Origin: Pseudomonadota bacterium
Lineage (GTDB): Bacteria > Pseudomonadota > Gammaproteobacteria > Burkholderiales > Ferrovaceae
Assembly (NCBI GenBank): GCA_021832305.1
Contig: JAKBLB010000004.1
Span: forward strand, 1-64,000
Length of the DNA stretch: 64,000 nt
Direction: 5' to 3'
Of this stretch, positions 44,916 to 56,331 are shown piece after piece; positions within the stretch are counted from its first letter, which is position 1; the number at the start of each line of letters is the position of its first letter. The notes below the pieces were generated by a model. The model worked only from the letters and a program-made list of their open reading frames with translations. It did not search any database and had not been told where the DNA came from. The translations under genes and the position numbers were made by a program.

Positions 44916-47900
44916 GTGCATCTCAAACACATTAAACTGGTGGGCTTCAAATCCTTTGCCGATGCGGTTCATATCCCCATCCCCGGGCAACGGGTGGGTA
45001 TCGTGGGGCCCAACGGGTGCGGCAAGTCCAACGTGATCGATGCCGTGCGCTGGGTGCTGGGAGAATCCCAGGCCCGACAGTTGCGCGGAGAATCTTTGCA
45101 GGATGTCATTTTTGGGGGAAGCGCCCAGCGCAAACCCCAAGGGCGGGCCAGCGTGGAACTGGTTTTTGACAATTCTGCAGGACGGGCTCCAGGCCTTTGG
45201 TCTTCCTATGCAGAGATTTGCGTCAAACGCGTGATGACCCGCAACGGGGTGTCGCGTTACAGCATCAACGAGACCATGGTGCGGCGGCGTGATGTCCAGG
45301 ATATTTTTCTGGGGACGGGGTTGGGCCCACGGGCCTATGCCATCATCGAACAGGGCATGATCACGCGCATCATCGAGGCGCGACCCGAGGAGATTCGGGT
45401 CTTTCTGGAAGAGGTTGCGGGTATTTCCCGTTATCGCGAGCGGCGTCGTGAAACCTTGCAGCATCTGACCGAGACACGTCCCAATCTGGAACGGATTCGG
45501 GACACGGTGCAGGAGTTGACCCACCAGATCGAAAAGGTGAAAAAACAGGCGGAACGGGCCGAGCACTGGAAAGCATTGCGCGCTCGGCATCGGGAAGCCG
45601 AAGCACGCTGGTACTATGGCCGATGGAAAATTGCACGGGCAGAGCAGGGCCGGGGAGAGTTGGAGTGCGCTCAAATGACCGAAGAACTGAAACAGATGCG
45701 GCTGACCCAGGAGGGGCATGAATCTCTGGTCGAAGCGACCCGCCTTCACTGGCGCACTCGACAGGAAATGGTGCGTCAGGCCCAAGGTGCCCTCTATCAG
45801 GCGAATCATGCCCTGCTCAAGGCCGAGTCGAGCGTGCACGGCCAGCATCAGGAACGTCAGCGGATGGAGCGGGACGGTCAGCGCTTGCACGCGCAGTGGG
45901 ATGCCGAGCGCCAACAGTGGGAAAAAGATCAGCGCGCATTGAAAGACCTGGAGGAACAACAGGAAGCCTTGCACCAGGCGATCCTGATTCGCCAGGAACA
46001 GAGCCGGGCTGGGCAGGCTGCATGCGAGCAACTCCGTCAGGGTTTGACGCGGTCGCGCCAGACGCTGGAACAGGCGAGACAGACCGAACAGGGAATAGAG
46101 CGCCAGTGGAATCAGCAACATGCGGAACAGGAAGCCAGATGCCGTGCCCTGGAGCACATTCTGGCGCGTCGTCAACGTTTGGAAAAAGAACGGTCAGGTC
46201 TGTGCCTGCCCGACTCGAAAGGGGTCTCCGAGGGGGAAATCCTCGCGCGTAACCGTGCCGTCTCCTCAAGTATTCTGGAAGCCTCCGAAGGGTCTGCACG
46301 CCTCCGTTTGTCCTGGTGTCGCGCGCAGGTGGAGAGCCGGCGGGAATCTCTGGCTGAATGTACGGCTCGGCGTCGGGTCGTGGAAAACACCCTGCAAGGT
46401 TTGCAGAGCCAGGAAGAGGAGAGCGAGCGGGGCACTTTCGTTCCGGAGGATACGGTCGTGGCGCGCTTTTGGCAACATTGTCAGGTGGAACCGCGTTGGG
46501 AGAAGGTGGTGGAGTTCCTTTTGGGCGTGCGCCTGAAGGCGTTGCGCCGCGATCATCTGCCGACCTGGACCGAGTTGATTGACCGGCCACGGCAAGCCTG
46601 CGCTTTTTATCATGACGTTTCATCCACGGAACTTGCTGAAAGGATATTGCCGGGTTTGAGTCCGTTGTCTCGTCAGGTGCGTAGCGAGGATCCGACCATT
46701 CGCGGTGTTGTGAACCACTGGTTGCACGGGTGGTATGTGTGTGCCGATCTGGAATGTATGCTTGCCTGGGCGGGAGAATGGGTGCCGGGTCTGAGTCTGG
46801 TGACGCCGGAGGGCCATCAGCGGGATGCCCATTCTCTCACCTTATGGGGGATGGAGGAGGGGCATCTGGGAACCCTGGCCCGTGCGCGTGAAATCCGAAG
46901 GTTATCGGCAGAATTGCCGGCATGTCGGAAGGCGGAGGAAGAAGCCCATCGGTGCTTGGCGATTCAGGAGGAAGGACGTGAGCGGGTGGCTGCCCTTGTG
47001 TTGGACGTGGAAAGGCGACTTCAGCAACTGCGCAAGCAACAGCATCAGGAAGCCTTGGCTTTGACGCAGGTGCGTGCCGAACAGGAAAGGATTCGACAGG
47101 AATGGCGGCGCCTGGAAAAAGAAACGGAAACTCTGGTCCAGGCTGAAACGCTGGAAACCCAGGGCAGGTCGGAGAGCATGGCCCGCCTGGGGGGACTCGA
47201 TAGGGCGCGGGAGAATGCTCGGGCGGCCACGGAAGCAGCACGCGCCCAATGCGTCCGGGAAGAAGCCTCCTGGGAGCAGTGCCAGAAGGAAGGACAAATT
47301 CTGGAATCGGCGTGTCAGGAAGCCCGTTTTGCCCAGCGTAGCGCTGCGGAGAAATTGGATCGCCTCAACACGACGCAGAATGAACGGCAGCAACGTATGG
47401 CGGGTTATCGTGCCGATCTGGAGCGCCTGCAAACGGAATTACAGGCGCTGGACGAGGAGACGGCTACAGCGAATCTGGAACAGGCGCTGCAGGCACAGAA
47501 GACCTGTGCTGCCCAATTGGCGCAGCAGCAGAGTGAAATGGAAACTCTGGAAGAAGGGTTGCGCCAGCACGAGGAGTGTCTTCTGCGGAGTGTGCAAACT
47601 CAGGAGCCCGTGCGTCAGGCACTGGAAAATCTCCGCCTCAAAATTCAGGAGGCGCGCTTGCGCGGGGAACAGGCCTGGACCTCCCTGGCGGAAGAGGATC
47701 CCGGGATTCTCGAGAACCTCGACCGCTGGTGGGCATTGACGGGTCATAATGAGGGTCAGGATCTGCTCATGACTCAGTTGGAGAAGGCGATGAATGCTCT
47801 GGGTGCGGTCAATTTGGCCGCCCTGGAAGAGTTGGACGCATTGCAACAGCGCCACGCATGGCTGGCAGAACAGTTGGCCGATCTGGAAGGAGCGGTACAG

Positions 47901-48422
47901 ACCCTGGAACAGGCTTTGAATACCATCGACCGGGAAATACGAACCCAACTCGGGGCAACGGTAGATCAGGTGAATGTGCAGTTCGCCCGTTTGTTTCAAG
48001 AACTTTTCGAAGGAGGCGTGGCTTCTCTTCAGTGGTTGGGGGAGGATATCCTGGAAGCTGGAGTGCAACTCATGGCTCAGCCCCCAGGCAAAAAAAATTC
48101 CAGTCTGTACCTTTTGTCCGGTGGAGAAAAGGCTTTGACGGCCATGGCGCTGATCTTTGCGCTGTTTCAACTCAATCCGGCACCCTTCTGCCTGCTGGAC
48201 GAGGTGGATGCGCCTCTGGATGATACGAATACCGAGCGGTTTTCGCGCATGGTGCAGAGGATGTCCGAGCATACCCAGTTTCTCTTTATCACCCACAACA
48301 AGGTGGCAATGGAAATGGCACAACAGTTGATTGGCATTACTATGGCAGAATCCGGGGTATCGCGTATGGTGGCAGTGGATGTGGAAGAAGCCCTGCGTTT
48401 GACAGAACAAGTGATCCTTTGA
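44916..48422 (+). CDS. smc: Chromosome condensation ATPase Smc
   Basis: Smc with ScpA and ScpB forms the bacterial condensin. The 1168-residue protein starts [15 protein letters not shown] and has Walker [17 protein letters not shown], a long coiled coil rich in Gln/Glu/Arg, a hinge (about residues 510-650, with [16 protein letters not shown] and [12 protein letters not shown]), a second coiled coil, the signature [15 protein letters not shown] and Walker [17 protein letters not shown]. The GTG at 44916 matches where homologues begin; an in-frame GTG at 44898 is possible, and neither has a clear ribosome-binding site. zipA follows after 7 bases. Confidence 0.97.
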   Translation: MHLKHIKLVGFKSFADAVHIPIPGQRVGIVGPNGCGKSNVIDAVRWVLGESQARQLRGESLQDVIFGGSAQRKPQGRASVELVFDNSAGRAPGLWSSYAEICVKRVMTRNGVSRYSINETMVRRRDVQDIFLGTGLGPRAYAIIEQGMITRIIEARPEEIRVFLEEVAGISRYRERRRETLQHLTETRPNLERIRDTVQELTHQIEKVKKQAERAEHWKALRARHREAEARWYYGRWKIARAEQGRGELECAQMTEELKQMRLTQEGHESLVEATRLHWRTRQEMVRQAQGALYQANHALLKAESSVHGQHQERQRMERDGQRLHAQWDAERQQWEKDQRALKDLEEQQEALHQAILIRQEQSRAGQAACEQLRQGLTRSRQTLEQARQTEQGIERQWNQQHAEQEARCRALEHILARRQRLEKERSGLCLPDSKGVSEGEILARNRAVSSSILEASEGSARLRLSWCRAQVESRRESLAECTARRRVVENTLQGLQSQEEESERGTFVPEDTVVARFWQHCQVEPRWEKVVEFLLGVRLKALRRDHLPTWTELIDRPRQACAFYHDVSSTELAERILPGLSPLSRQVRSEDPTIRGVVNHWLHGWYVCADLECMLAWAGEWVPGLSLVTPEGHQRDAHSLTLWGMEEGHLGTLARAREIRRLSAELPACRKAEEEAHRCLAIQEEGRERVAALVLDVERRLQQLRKQQHQEALALTQVRAEQERIRQEWRRLEKETETLVQAETLETQGRSESMARLGGLDRARENARAATEAARAQCVREEASWEQCQKEGQILESACQEARFAQRSAAEKLDRLNTTQNERQQRMAGYRADLERLQTELQALDEETATANLEQALQAQKTCAAQLAQQQSEMETLEEGLRQHEECLLRSVQTQEPVRQALENLRLKIQEARLRGEQAWTSLAEEDPGILENLDRWWALTGHNEGQDLLMTQLEKAMNALGAVNLAALEELDALQQRHAWLAEQLADLEGAVQTLEQALNTIDREIRTQLGATVDQVNVQFARLFQELFEGGVASLQWLGEDILEAGVQLMAQPPGKKNSSLYLLSGGEKALTAMALIFALFQLNPAPFCLLDEVDAPLDDTNTERFSRMVQRMSEHTQFLFITHNKVAMEMAQQLIGITMAESGVSRMVAVDVEEALRLTEQVIL

Positions 48423-48429
48423 GGAAGGC

Positions 48430-49467
48430 ATGATGAGTGAATTGCGGATAGTGGCTGGGGTATCGGCTTTGGCTTTGGTCGTGGGGGTGGTATTGTGGAC
48501 TCGCTGGCAGGAGCAACGTCAGCAGCGGCTGGCCCGGAACTTGATTCCGACCTCGGTCCATGATCCTTTACTGGACGAGGTATCCGAAGTCGCCGTTCGC
48601 GAGGAACCAAAACTGGGTGGAATCTCTGCTGCAGCGGGCCAGAGTTCCATTGGCCTGACACATGCTCCTGACCTTCGTTTTGAATACGGTGTGGTTATGC
48701 GTGGGAATTTCACGGGAAATGACGTGCGGCAAGCCATTCATCAATCTCGCTTGATGACCCAGGGGCTGCGTTGGGCGTGCCAGCATCAGGGGCAATGGGT
48801 GGACGTGACGGCTCAGGGGGACGTGAATTTTGAGCAGTGTCATGCGCTGTTGCCCCTGGTCAGTCGGGCAGGCCGGATCAGCGAGGCGAGGCTCACCCTC
48901 TTTGCCGATGAAATACGTGCGCTCGCCAGTCATCTGGGCGCGACCATCGAACCCGGAGACGTGGGGCAGGCAACTGAACGGGCCCAAGAACTGGATCGAT
49001 TCTGTGAGCAGGTAGATATCATCGTGGGGGTCAATGTGCACTTTACCCCAATCAAAAGCCCCTTGGGATCAAGGCTCCTGAACTATTTGATACAGGAGGG
49101 AATGGCCTTGGGAGAAGATGGGGTATGTCATGCCCGTGCGGCTGATGGCGAGGATCGATTTACCCTGGTTCGCCAGGATGGGGCGCCTTTCCTGCCTCTG
49201 AATCTGGATCATGAACCCATCAATGCCGTGACCCTGTTATTGGAAGTGGTGCGGGTGTCGGACCCCGTGACTGTTTTCAGGGAGATGTTTGCGGTGGCTG
49301 AACGGCTTGCCCTGGTATTGGAGGGAGAAGTGGTGGATGATCAGGGAGAACGTCTGGGGGTGCGTCAATGCACCGCCATCGAGAAGCAGCTGGCCCAGGT
49401 GGTGGGAACTTTGGAAGTTCAGGGTATTTCCTCTGGCAGCGCGCTGGCACGGCGTTTCTTTTCCTGA
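48430..49467 (+). CDS. zipA: ZipA-like FtsZ-binding cell division protein
   Basis: ZipA anchors FtsZ to the inner membrane. The 345-residue protein has an N-terminal membrane helix (about residues 6-23, RIVAGVSALALVVGVVLW), then a basic stretch, a short acidic linker (about 40-85) and a C-terminal globular domain of roughly 200 residues matching the ZipA FtsZ-binding fold (for example GVNVHFTPIKSPLGSRLLNYLIQEGMAL). The long Pro/Gln linker of E. coli ZipA is missing. Position between smc and ligA is conserved in Betaproteobacteria. FtsZ here carries the binding peptide [19 protein letters not shown] precedes the ATG. Confidence 0.85.
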   Translation: MMSELRIVAGVSALALVVGVVLWTRWQEQRQQRLARNLIPTSVHDPLLDEVSEVAVREEPKLGGISAAAGQSSIGLTHAPDLRFEYGVVMRGNFTGNDVRQAIHQSRLMTQGLRWACQHQGQWVDVTAQGDVNFEQCHALLPLVSRAGRISEARLTLFADEIRALASHLGATIEPGDVGQATERAQELDRFCEQVDIIVGVNVHFTPIKSPLGSRLLNYLIQEGMALGEDGVCHARAADGEDRFTLVRQDGAPFLPLNLDHEPINAVTLLLEVVRVSDPVTVFREMFAVAERLALVLEGEVVDDQGERLGVRQCTAIEKQLAQVVGTLEVQGISSGSALARRFFS

Positions 49468-49480
49468 ACGGAGGGGGGGC

Positions 49481-51502
49481 ATGGACGAAGTTGCTCGTCT
49501 GCATTACCTGCAGGATGAACTGAAGCGTTACAACCGGGAATACCATGAACTGGACGCGCCCACGATTCCTGATGCCGAATATGATGCGCTGTATCGTGAA
49601 CTGGTGGCCTTGGAAACGCGGCATCCTGATCTGGTCAGGGCGGATTCCCCGACACGGCGGGTGGGATCGCTGGATTTGCGTCGCAACGTGCGTCTGGTCC
49701 GACACTTCGAACCCATGTTGAGTCTGAACAATGGATTTGATGTGCGTGACCTCCAGGAATTCGATCGGCGTGTCCGAACGGGACTGGGGGTGGACGAGGT
49801 GGCCTATTGTTGCGAGCCAAAATTCGATGGTCTGGCCATCAACCTGTTGTATCGTGGGGGTGACTTGGTGCAGGGGGCCACACGCGGCGATGGCGAGAAG
49901 GGAGAAGAGGTGACGGCCAACCTGATGACGGTGAAAAGTATTCCCCGGCGTATGCAAGGTTCCGGGCCCTGGCCAGCGTGGCTGGAGGTGCGCGGAGAAG
50001 TCCTGATGCTCAAGCAGGACTTCGAACAACTCAACCGGCGTCAAACCGGGGCCGGAGAACGAACTTTCGTCAATCCGCGCAATGCTGCCGCAGGCGCGCT
50101 GCGCCAACTGGACCCGGCGGAAACGGCGCGTCGCCCCTTGGTTTTTCTGGCTTATGGCGTGGGAGGGGGATCTCCCGACTTTGAATTGCCGGATCATCAG
50201 GATGCGTTACTGCGTTGGCTGGGCACTTTGGGTTTTCCCGTGACGGAAGAGATACGGGTCGTTCAGGGCGAAAGCGGGCTCCGGATGTTTTTTGAGGATT
50301 TGGGTGCGCGCCGCGCATCCCTGCCTTACGAAGTGGATGGGGTGGTCTACAAGGTCAATGCGCGCAAGGCTCAGCAGAAGTTGGGGTTTATCACCCGCGC
50401 ACCGCGTTTTGCTCTGGCGCACAAGTTTCCCGCCGAAGAGGCTTTGAGTACGGTGGAGGCCATCGAGGTTCAGGTGGGGCGTACCGGTACGCTGACCCCC
50501 GTGGCACTTTTGAAGCCCGTGTTTGTGGGGGGGGTGACGGTGACGCGTGCAACCCTGCACAATGACGAGGAAATTCGTCGCAAGGACATTCGGGTGGGAG
50601 ATCAGGTCTGGGTCCGTCGTGCAGGCGATGTCATTCCGGAAGTGGTGAGGGTGGTTCAGGAACTTCGCCCTGCGGAAACGGTGGCTTTTGAGATGCCCAC
50701 GACCTGTCCGGTATGTGGCAGCCCGGCACGCCGACTCCCCGGGGAAATTTCCTGGCGCTGTAGTGGAGGACTTCACTGTCCGGCCCAGTGCAAGCAGGCA
50801 TTGCTGCACTTTGTCGGACGACGTGCCATGAACGTGGAAGGACTGGGGGAGAAACTGGTGGATGCACTGGTTGAACGCTCCTGGGTGGCGGAACCTGCCG
50901 ATCTCTACCGCCTGACCCTCGAACAATGGGCTTCGTTGCCCCGCATGGCGCAGAAATCGGCAGAAAATCTGGTTCAATCCCTGGAGCGCAGCAAGGAAAC
51001 CACACTGGCGCGGTTTTTGTTCGCCTTGGGAATTCGTCAGGTCGGTGAACGCACGGCCCATGATCTGGCTCTTCATTTCGTGAGGCTGGAAGACGTGATG
51101 GAAGCCGATGAGACCCATTTGCAGGCGGTGGCGGAGATTGGACCCGTGGTGGCCCAGTCCATTCGCGAATTTTTTTCCGGGGAACGCAATCGACAGGTCA
51201 TTGCGCACCTGCGTGCCCAGGGTGTGCACTGGCGCGAAAACGCGCAAGAGACGCAGGATGCGCAGATTCTGGCCGGTTTGACCTTCGTCTTGACCGGAAC
51301 CCTGGCCCATTATTCCCGGGAGGAAGCCAGGGAACGAATCGGGAAAGCCGGGGGAAAGGTGGCGGGTGCTCTGACGCGTTCGACCCATTACCTGGTGGTG
51401 GGGCGAGACCCGGGCAGCAAGGTCGCACAAGCACAAAAATTGGGCATTTCGATGCTTGATGAGGATCAGTGGGATAAACTTTTCAAAGGAATCAATGCAT
51501 GA
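49481..51502 (+). CDS. ligA: NAD-dependent DNA ligase LigA
   Basis: LigA seals nicks in replication and repair using NAD. The 673-residue protein comprises domain Ia ([24 protein letters not shown], the NMN-binding part), the adenylation domain with [14 protein letters not shown] (K114), an OB fold, a four-Cys zinc finger ([13 protein letters not shown] followed by [11 protein letters not shown]), helix-hairpin-helix repeats and a C-terminal BRCT domain ([19 protein letters not shown]). The start is ATG 49481 after a G-rich ribosome-binding site; the frame upstream lies inside zipA. It overlaps galU by ATGA. Confidence 0.97.
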   Translation: MDEVARLHYLQDELKRYNREYHELDAPTIPDAEYDALYRELVALETRHPDLVRADSPTRRVGSLDLRRNVRLVRHFEPMLSLNNGFDVRDLQEFDRRVRTGLGVDEVAYCCEPKFDGLAINLLYRGGDLVQGATRGDGEKGEEVTANLMTVKSIPRRMQGSGPWPAWLEVRGEVLMLKQDFEQLNRRQTGAGERTFVNPRNAAAGALRQLDPAETARRPLVFLAYGVGGGSPDFELPDHQDALLRWLGTLGFPVTEEIRVVQGESGLRMFFEDLGARRASLPYEVDGVVYKVNARKAQQKLGFITRAPRFALAHKFPAEEALSTVEAIEVQVGRTGTLTPVALLKPVFVGGVTVTRATLHNDEEIRRKDIRVGDQVWVRRAGDVIPEVVRVVQELRPAETVAFEMPTTCPVCGSPARRLPGEISWRCSGGLHCPAQCKQALLHFVGRRAMNVEGLGEKLVDALVERSWVAEPADLYRLTLEQWASLPRMAQKSAENLVQSLERSKETTLARFLFALGIRQVGERTAHDLALHFVRLEDVMEADETHLQAVAEIGPVVAQSIREFFSGERNRQVIAHLRAQGVHWRENAQETQDAQILAGLTFVLTGTLAHYSREEARERIGKAGGKVAGALTRSTHYLVVGRDPGSKVAQAQKLGISMLDEDQWDKLFKGINA

Positions 51503-52368
51503 TCAAAAAAATTCGCAAGGCGGTATTTCCGGTGGCAGGAATGGGGAGCCGATTCTTGCCTGCGACCAAGGCCAGTCCCAAGGAAATGTTGCCAGTAGTG
51601 GACAAGCCATTGATTCAATACGCCGTGGAGGAAGCTGTCGCGGCGGGCATCACGGAAATGATTTTTGTGACGGGTCGAGGTAAGCGGGCGATCGAAGATC
51701 ACTTCGACAAGGCTTATGAATTAGAGGCCGAACTGGCTCAACGGGGGAAAGACCGAATGTTGGGAGTCGTTCGTAATTTGCCGCCCCCTGGAGTGAGTTG
51801 TGCCTACATTCGGCAGCCGGAAGCCCTGGGTTTGGGGCATGCCATTTTATGTGCTGCGCCTTTGGTGGGGGATGAGCCCTTTGCCGTCGTACTGGCGGAT
51901 GATTTGATCGATTCGAAAGTTCCGGTATTGCGCCAGATGATGGAATGGTACGAAAAAAGCGGTTCTTCTGTCCTGGGTGTGCAACAGGTTCCCCGTGCTC
52001 AGACCGGGCAATACGGGATCGTCCAGACGGAACATGGGAGTGGCGAGTATTTGAGGGTCACGGGAATCGTGGAGAAGCCGGCCCCAGATCGGGCGCCTTC
52101 CACGTTGGCGGTGGTTGGGCGTTATATTTTGACCCCGGCAGTTTTTGATACCCTGCGCGAGGTGGCGCCGGGTGCGGGCGGAGAAATTCAGTTGACCGAC
52201 GGGATTGCCCGTCTGCTAGAGCGTGAAGCGGTTCTGGCTTGTCCCTTTGAGGGGGTGCGCTATGATTGCGGAAGCAAGTTGGGTTACCTCAAGGCGACGG
52301 TGACCTTTGGCTTGCGCCATGAAGAAACCGGGGCTGCTTTTGCCCATTGGCTGGCGGAGCGAACCTGA
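51499..52368 (+). CDS. galU: UTP-glucose-1-phosphate uridylyltransferase
   Basis: GalU makes UDP-glucose, used for lipopolysaccharide and exopolysaccharide. The 289-residue nucleotidyltransferase has [27 protein letters not shown] at the N-terminus, [14 protein letters not shown], the metal-binding [22 protein letters not shown] and [13 protein letters not shown]. Length fits bacterial GalU. The start overlaps the ligA stop, and def begins at the next base after its stop. Confidence 0.95.
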   Translation: MIKKIRKAVFPVAGMGSRFLPATKASPKEMLPVVDKPLIQYAVEEAVAAGITEMIFVTGRGKRAIEDHFDKAYELEAELAQRGKDRMLGVVRNLPPPGVSCAYIRQPEALGLGHAILCAAPLVGDEPFAVVLADDLIDSKVPVLRQMMEWYEKSGSSVLGVQQVPRAQTGQYGIVQTEHGSGEYLRVTGIVEKPAPDRAPSTLAVVGRYILTPAVFDTLREVAPGAGGEIQLTDGIARLLEREAVLACPFEGVRYDCGSKLGYLKATVTFGLRHEETGAAFAHWLAERT

Positions 52369-52908
52369 ATGGCGGTGCGCTCCATTGTGAGAATGGGCCA
52401 TCCTGCCTTGTGTGCTCCAGCCGAGCCGGTGTCGGAGGCGGAATGGCCGTGTGTGCCCGAGTTGGTCCGGGATATGGAAGACACCTTGCTCAAAGCGGAG
52501 GGGGTGGGGCTGGCCGCACCCCAGATCGGCGTCGGATGGAGGGTCGTTCTGTTCGGTTTCGAGGCCAGTGCACGTTACCCCGATGCGCCACCGATTCCGC
52601 GTACCGTCCTCATCAATCCGGTGTGGTATCCTTTGGGGGAGGATATTGAAGAGGGGTGGGAAGGGTGTCTGTCCATCCCGGGCATGCGTGGCTGGGTTCC
52701 CCGTGCCCAACATCTCCATTACGCAGGCTGGAATCTGCAGCGGGAATGGATCGAACGAACCGTCAGCGGTTTTCATGCGCGTGTGGTGCAGCATGAATGC
52801 GATCATCTGGATGGCGTTCTCTACCCAGCCCGGATTCGGGATTTCAGCCGTTTTGGTTTCATCGAGGAATTGTTTCCCGACCCCGAACTACGCCCTGCCG
52901 GTGACTGA
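52369..52908 (+). CDS. def: Peptide deformylase
   Basis: Peptide deformylase removes the N-formyl group of new proteins. The 179-residue protein has all three motifs: GVGLAAPQIG, EGCLSIPG with the metal ligand Cys100, and QHECDHLDG with His142, Glu143 and His146. It is not beside fmt as the housekeeping copy usually is, so it may be a second deformylase; whether another exists elsewhere cannot be seen. The methionine aminopeptidase gene acting next on the same proteins lies close by at 55485-56282. It abuts galU without a gap and converges on glnD. Confidence 0.94.
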   Translation: MAVRSIVRMGHPALCAPAEPVSEAEWPCVPELVRDMEDTLLKAEGVGLAAPQIGVGWRVVLFGFEASARYPDAPPIPRTVLINPVWYPLGEDIEEGWEGCLSIPGMRGWVPRAQHLHYAGWNLQREWIERTVSGFHARVVQHECDHLDGVLYPARIRDFSRFGFIEELFPDPELRPAGD

Positions 52909-52923
52909 TTCTGTCGGTGTGGA

Positions 52924-55482
52924 TCACTGTTCCTGAGAGACCTCGTGCAGCAGGTCATCGTGTAGACACTGGCGTTCCATCGGATTCTCCAGGCGTGGAG
53001 AAGAAATCAGAAAGACGTCTTCGACACGTTCGCCCAAGGTATTGATGCGGGCGCCATGCAGATCGATGCCGTGGCGCAGGAAAACACAGGCCAGGCGGTA
53101 CAATAATCCGGGACGATCGCCGGTGACCACGGTCAGCGGGACTTGACCATCGCGCTCCGGATCTCCCAACAGGATACGTGGGGGAAAGGGGAAATGGCGG
53201 AGTTGGCGGGGCAGGCGCGACTTGCGCGGGGTGGGAAGAGGACCGGGATGATCCAGTTGTTCCTGTAACTCGTTTTCCATCTGCTTGAGTTGCGTTCGAT
53301 AATGTTCGGCCGAACTGTGGCGGGGCAGCACCTGAAAGGTGTCCAGCGCATGATGATCCAGAGTGGTGTGGATACGGGCTGCGACGATGGCTTGTCCGGA
53401 ACGCTCGAAGTATTCACAAAGATGGGCAAACAGGCCGGTCCGATCCGGGCTGTAGATCAGGACCTGGAATCCTTCTCCCACCGGGGAGAGACGTGCGCGT
53501 ACCCGAGGTTTCAAAGACCCGGTGCAGCCCTGCAAACTACGGGCATGCCAGGCGATGTCCTGGATCTCATGGCGCCGGAAATAACTGTCTTCCAGGGTTT
53601 TCCACAGGGTTACTTCGGAAACCTCTTGCAAGCCATAGTGTTTCAGAATTTTCAGGGCTTGAGTCTGACGATTTGCGCTGGGTTCGTCATGAGCCGTTTG
53701 CTCTCCTTCCAGAACCCGTTCGGTCAGGCGATACAGATCCTCCAGCAGTTTTCCTTTCCAGGCATTCCACACCTTGGGACTGGTGCCCCGGATATCGGCT
53801 ACGGTGAGCAGGTAGAGGGCGGTCAGGCGACGCAGGTTTCCCGTTTGTTCGGCAAAACGGAGGATTACTGCGGGGTCTGAAAGGTCCTGTTTCTGGGCCA
53901 CTGCGGAAAAATTGAGATGTTGTTCCACCAGCCAGCCCACCAATTGGGTATCGGCTCGGGGCAAGCGGTGTTGGCGACAAAAATAGAGGGCGTCCGAACG
54001 ACCGAGTTGGGCATGATTTCCGCCTCGGCCTTTGGCAATGTCATGAAAGAGTGCCGCCAGAATCAACAGATCAGGGCGGTCGAATCGTTGCATCAGGGTG
54101 GAGCAGAGAGGAAATTCATGGTCGAAACGAGGCAGGGCAAAGCGGCGCAGGTTGCGGATGACTCGCAGGGTGTGCTCATCTACGGTGTAGGCATGGTACA
54201 GGTCATGCTGCATTTGTCCCACGATGCGCCCGAAGGCTGGCAGGTAACGTCCCAGAACCCCCAGATAATTCATGCGTCTCAGGACGTCGGCGGTACGCGC
54301 CGGTTGTCTCAGGATTTCGAGAAACTGTTGCTGATGCACCGGATTGGAACGAAAAGCCGCGTTGATATGACGTTTCCCACGCCAGACGGCGCGCAAGACC
54401 TCGGGTGTGAAACCGCGTAGGTCAGGGTACTGCTGGAGCAGAAGGAAGGCAGTGAAGATGAGTTCCGGTTTCTGATCCAGAAATGTCCCGGGTGTGGTGC
54501 CCAGCAAATCTCCCTGCCGTATGAAGGGTTCTCGCAAGGGAACGGGGGGGGTGTGCACGAGTCGGGTGCGTTCTTCGATCTGTTCCACCAGAATGGCGTT
54601 CATCAACAGAACGGATTTGGCGGCCTGGTAGTAGGCTTGCATCAACCCTTCGCCGGCGCGTCGTTGCCCACTGTCTTGCCAACCGAGTTGGAGGGCGAGC
54701 GGTGTCTGGTAATCGAAGAGGAGGCGGTCTTCGCGACGTTGTGCCAGACCCTGCAAACGAATTCGCAAATCCTGTAAAAACCCCCGGAGCGCACGTGCCT
54801 GTCGTGCTTCTGTTGCGCTGATCAGTCCGGCCTGGGTGAAGGAAGTCCAGCCGGGATTCAATCCTGCGCCCCATGCGATCCAGAAGATGGTGTGCAGATC
54901 GCGCAATCCTCCTGGGCTTTCCTTGAGATTGGGTTCCAGATTGAAAGCGGTGTCGTGGTGTTTGTGATGGCGCTGACGCTGTTCCTGGATCTTGCCGGCT
55001 CTGAAGGCACCCAGATCCAGAGTGGCGGGAAGTTTTTGACAAAGTTCCTGTTGGGCGCGTCGTTTTCCGCTGAGGAATCGTTGTTCGGACAGATTGGTGG
55101 CGATGGTCAGGTCCTGAACGGCTTCTTCCAGGCATTCGGCTTCAGTACGGACGCTGTGACCGACTTCCAGGCCGATGTCCCAGAGGGCTCCGATGAAGGA
55201 TTCAATGCGTTGGGTGAGGAAGTCGTTTGCTTGACCGGGCAACAGGATGAGCAGATCGATGTCGGAATAGGGATACAGCTCTCCGCGCCCATAGCCGCCC
55301 ACGGCCACCAACGTGGCATCCTGTTTGAAGTCGTGCGTGATCCAGAGTTGGCGCAAGGTTTCATCCACGATGGCGCGCCATTGCTTGAGAAGGCGCCGAG
55401 GGGAAGGTCGATGCAGGTAGGCGTCAAAAAGTTCGGCTCTTTTTTTTTGGAGTTGGGATTTGAGCGTGGCTGCGGTGTGCAT
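52924..55482 (-). CDS. glnD: PII uridylyltransferase / uridylyl-removing enzyme
   Basis: GlnD senses glutamine and uridylylates or deuridylylates PII proteins. The 852-residue protein has a nucleotidyltransferase domain with GGYGRGELYPYSDID (62-76), a GlnE-like helical linker, an HD hydrolase domain with LFHDIAKGRGGNH (H480, D481), and two C-terminal ACT domains (near VLIYSPDRTGLFAHLCEYF and VVTGDRPGLLYRLACVF). The ATG at 55482 is 2 bases after the map stop; an upstream extension lies in map. No PII gene is in the window. Confidence 0.95.
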   Translation of the reverse strand: MHTAATLKSQLQKKRAELFDAYLHRPSPRRLLKQWRAIVDETLRQLWITHDFKQDATLVAVGGYGRGELYPYSDIDLLILLPGQANDFLTQRIESFIGALWDIGLEVGHSVRTEAECLEEAVQDLTIATNLSEQRFLSGKRRAQQELCQKLPATLDLGAFRAGKIQEQRQRHHKHHDTAFNLEPNLKESPGGLRDLHTIFWIAWGAGLNPGWTSFTQAGLISATEARQARALRGFLQDLRIRLQGLAQRREDRLLFDYQTPLALQLGWQDSGQRRAGEGLMQAYYQAAKSVLLMNAILVEQIEERTRLVHTPPVPLREPFIRQGDLLGTTPGTFLDQKPELIFTAFLLLQQYPDLRGFTPEVLRAVWRGKRHINAAFRSNPVHQQQFLEILRQPARTADVLRRMNYLGVLGRYLPAFGRIVGQMQHDLYHAYTVDEHTLRVIRNLRRFALPRFDHEFPLCSTLMQRFDRPDLLILAALFHDIAKGRGGNHAQLGRSDALYFCRQHRLPRADTQLVGWLVEQHLNFSAVAQKQDLSDPAVILRFAEQTGNLRRLTALYLLTVADIRGTSPKVWNAWKGKLLEDLYRLTERVLEGEQTAHDEPSANRQTQALKILKHYGLQEVSEVTLWKTLEDSYFRRHEIQDIAWHARSLQGCTGSLKPRVRARLSPVGEGFQVLIYSPDRTGLFAHLCEYFERSGQAIVAARIHTTLDHHALDTFQVLPRHSSAEHYRTQLKQMENELQEQLDHPGPLPTPRKSRLPRQLRHFPFPPRILLGDPERDGQVPLTVVTGDRPGLLYRLACVFLRHGIDLHGARINTLGERVEDVFLISSPRLENPMERQCLHDDLLHEVSQEQ

Positions 55483-55484
55483 GA

Positions 55485-56282
55485 TCAGGGGGCGGGAGGT
55501 GTCCCGGCCGATAGGGTCAGAACCTCGAATCCCTCCGGTGTGACCAGAATCGTATGTTCCCACTGGGCAGACAAACTGTGGTCGGCGGTGACGATGGTCC
55601 AGCCATCCCCCAATGGGCGGATATCTTTCCGCCCGGCATTGATCATGGGCTCGATGGTGAAAATCATGCCGGCTTCGAGGCGCAAGCCACTGCCTTTCCT
55701 GCCGTAATGCAGAACCTGAGGCTCTTCATGAAAGTGGCGCCCGATGCCATGACCACAAAACTCGCGGACCACGCTGTATCCTGCTTTTTCGGCAAAGGTC
55801 TGGATGGCATGGCCAATGTCTCCCAGATGTCGGCCCGGGGCAACGACACGGATGCCATGCCAGAGGGATTCATACGTCAGGTCACAAAGACGGCGGGCCT
55901 GCTTGCTGACCTCCCCTACACAAAACATGCGGCTGGTATCCCCATGAAATCCTTCCTTGATGACGGTGATGTCGAGGTTGACGATGTCCCCATTCTTCAG
56001 GGTGCGGTCGCCGGGAATGCCGTGACAGACCTGGTGGTTGACCGAAGTGCAAATCGAACGGGGGTAGGGCCGATGCCCTTTGGGCGCGTAATTCAGTGGC
56101 GCAGGAATGGTTTGTTGAACCTCGACCATGTAGTCATGGCACAGTCGGTCCAGACGGTCGGTGGTGACCCCCGGAACGACATGGGGCGTGATGTAGTCCA
56201 GCACTTCAGCGGCGAGTCGACAGGCGATACGCATTTTATGAATTTCTTCGGGGCTTTTCAGACTGACGGCAGAAGGAGGCAT
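55485..56282 (-). CDS. map: Methionine aminopeptidase, type I
   Basis: Map removes the initiator methionine. The 265-residue protein has the type I signature with the five metal ligands spread over NGDIVNLDITVI (two Asp after the usual start), GFHGDTSRMF, CGHGIGRHFHEEP and IFTIEPMIN, and a C-terminal Glu in WEHTILV. Length matches E. coli Map (264). It is divergent from rpsB, as in most proteobacteria, and glnD follows after 2 bases. Confidence 0.96.
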   Translation of the reverse strand: MPPSAVSLKSPEEIHKMRIACRLAAEVLDYITPHVVPGVTTDRLDRLCHDYMVEVQQTIPAPLNYAPKGHRPYPRSICTSVNHQVCHGIPGDRTLKNGDIVNLDITVIKEGFHGDTSRMFCVGEVSKQARRLCDLTYESLWHGIRVVAPGRHLGDIGHAIQTFAEKAGYSVVREFCGHGIGRHFHEEPQVLHYGRKGSGLRLEAGMIFTIEPMINAGRKDIRPLGDGWTIVTADHSLSAQWEHTILVTPEGFEVLTLSAGTPPAP

Positions 56283-56301
56283 AGTCGGGAATTCGGATTG
56301 G

Positions 56302-56331
56302 TTGATTATTGTGAAGTCGGGATGGTATCAT
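56302..56331 (+). promoter_or_regulatory. rpsB promoter
   Basis: TTGATT (56302-56307) and TATCAT (56326-56331) are 18 bases apart and the -10 is preceded by TGG, an extended -10. Transcription would begin near 56338, giving a leader of about 95 bases before rpsB. Confidence 0.6.
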
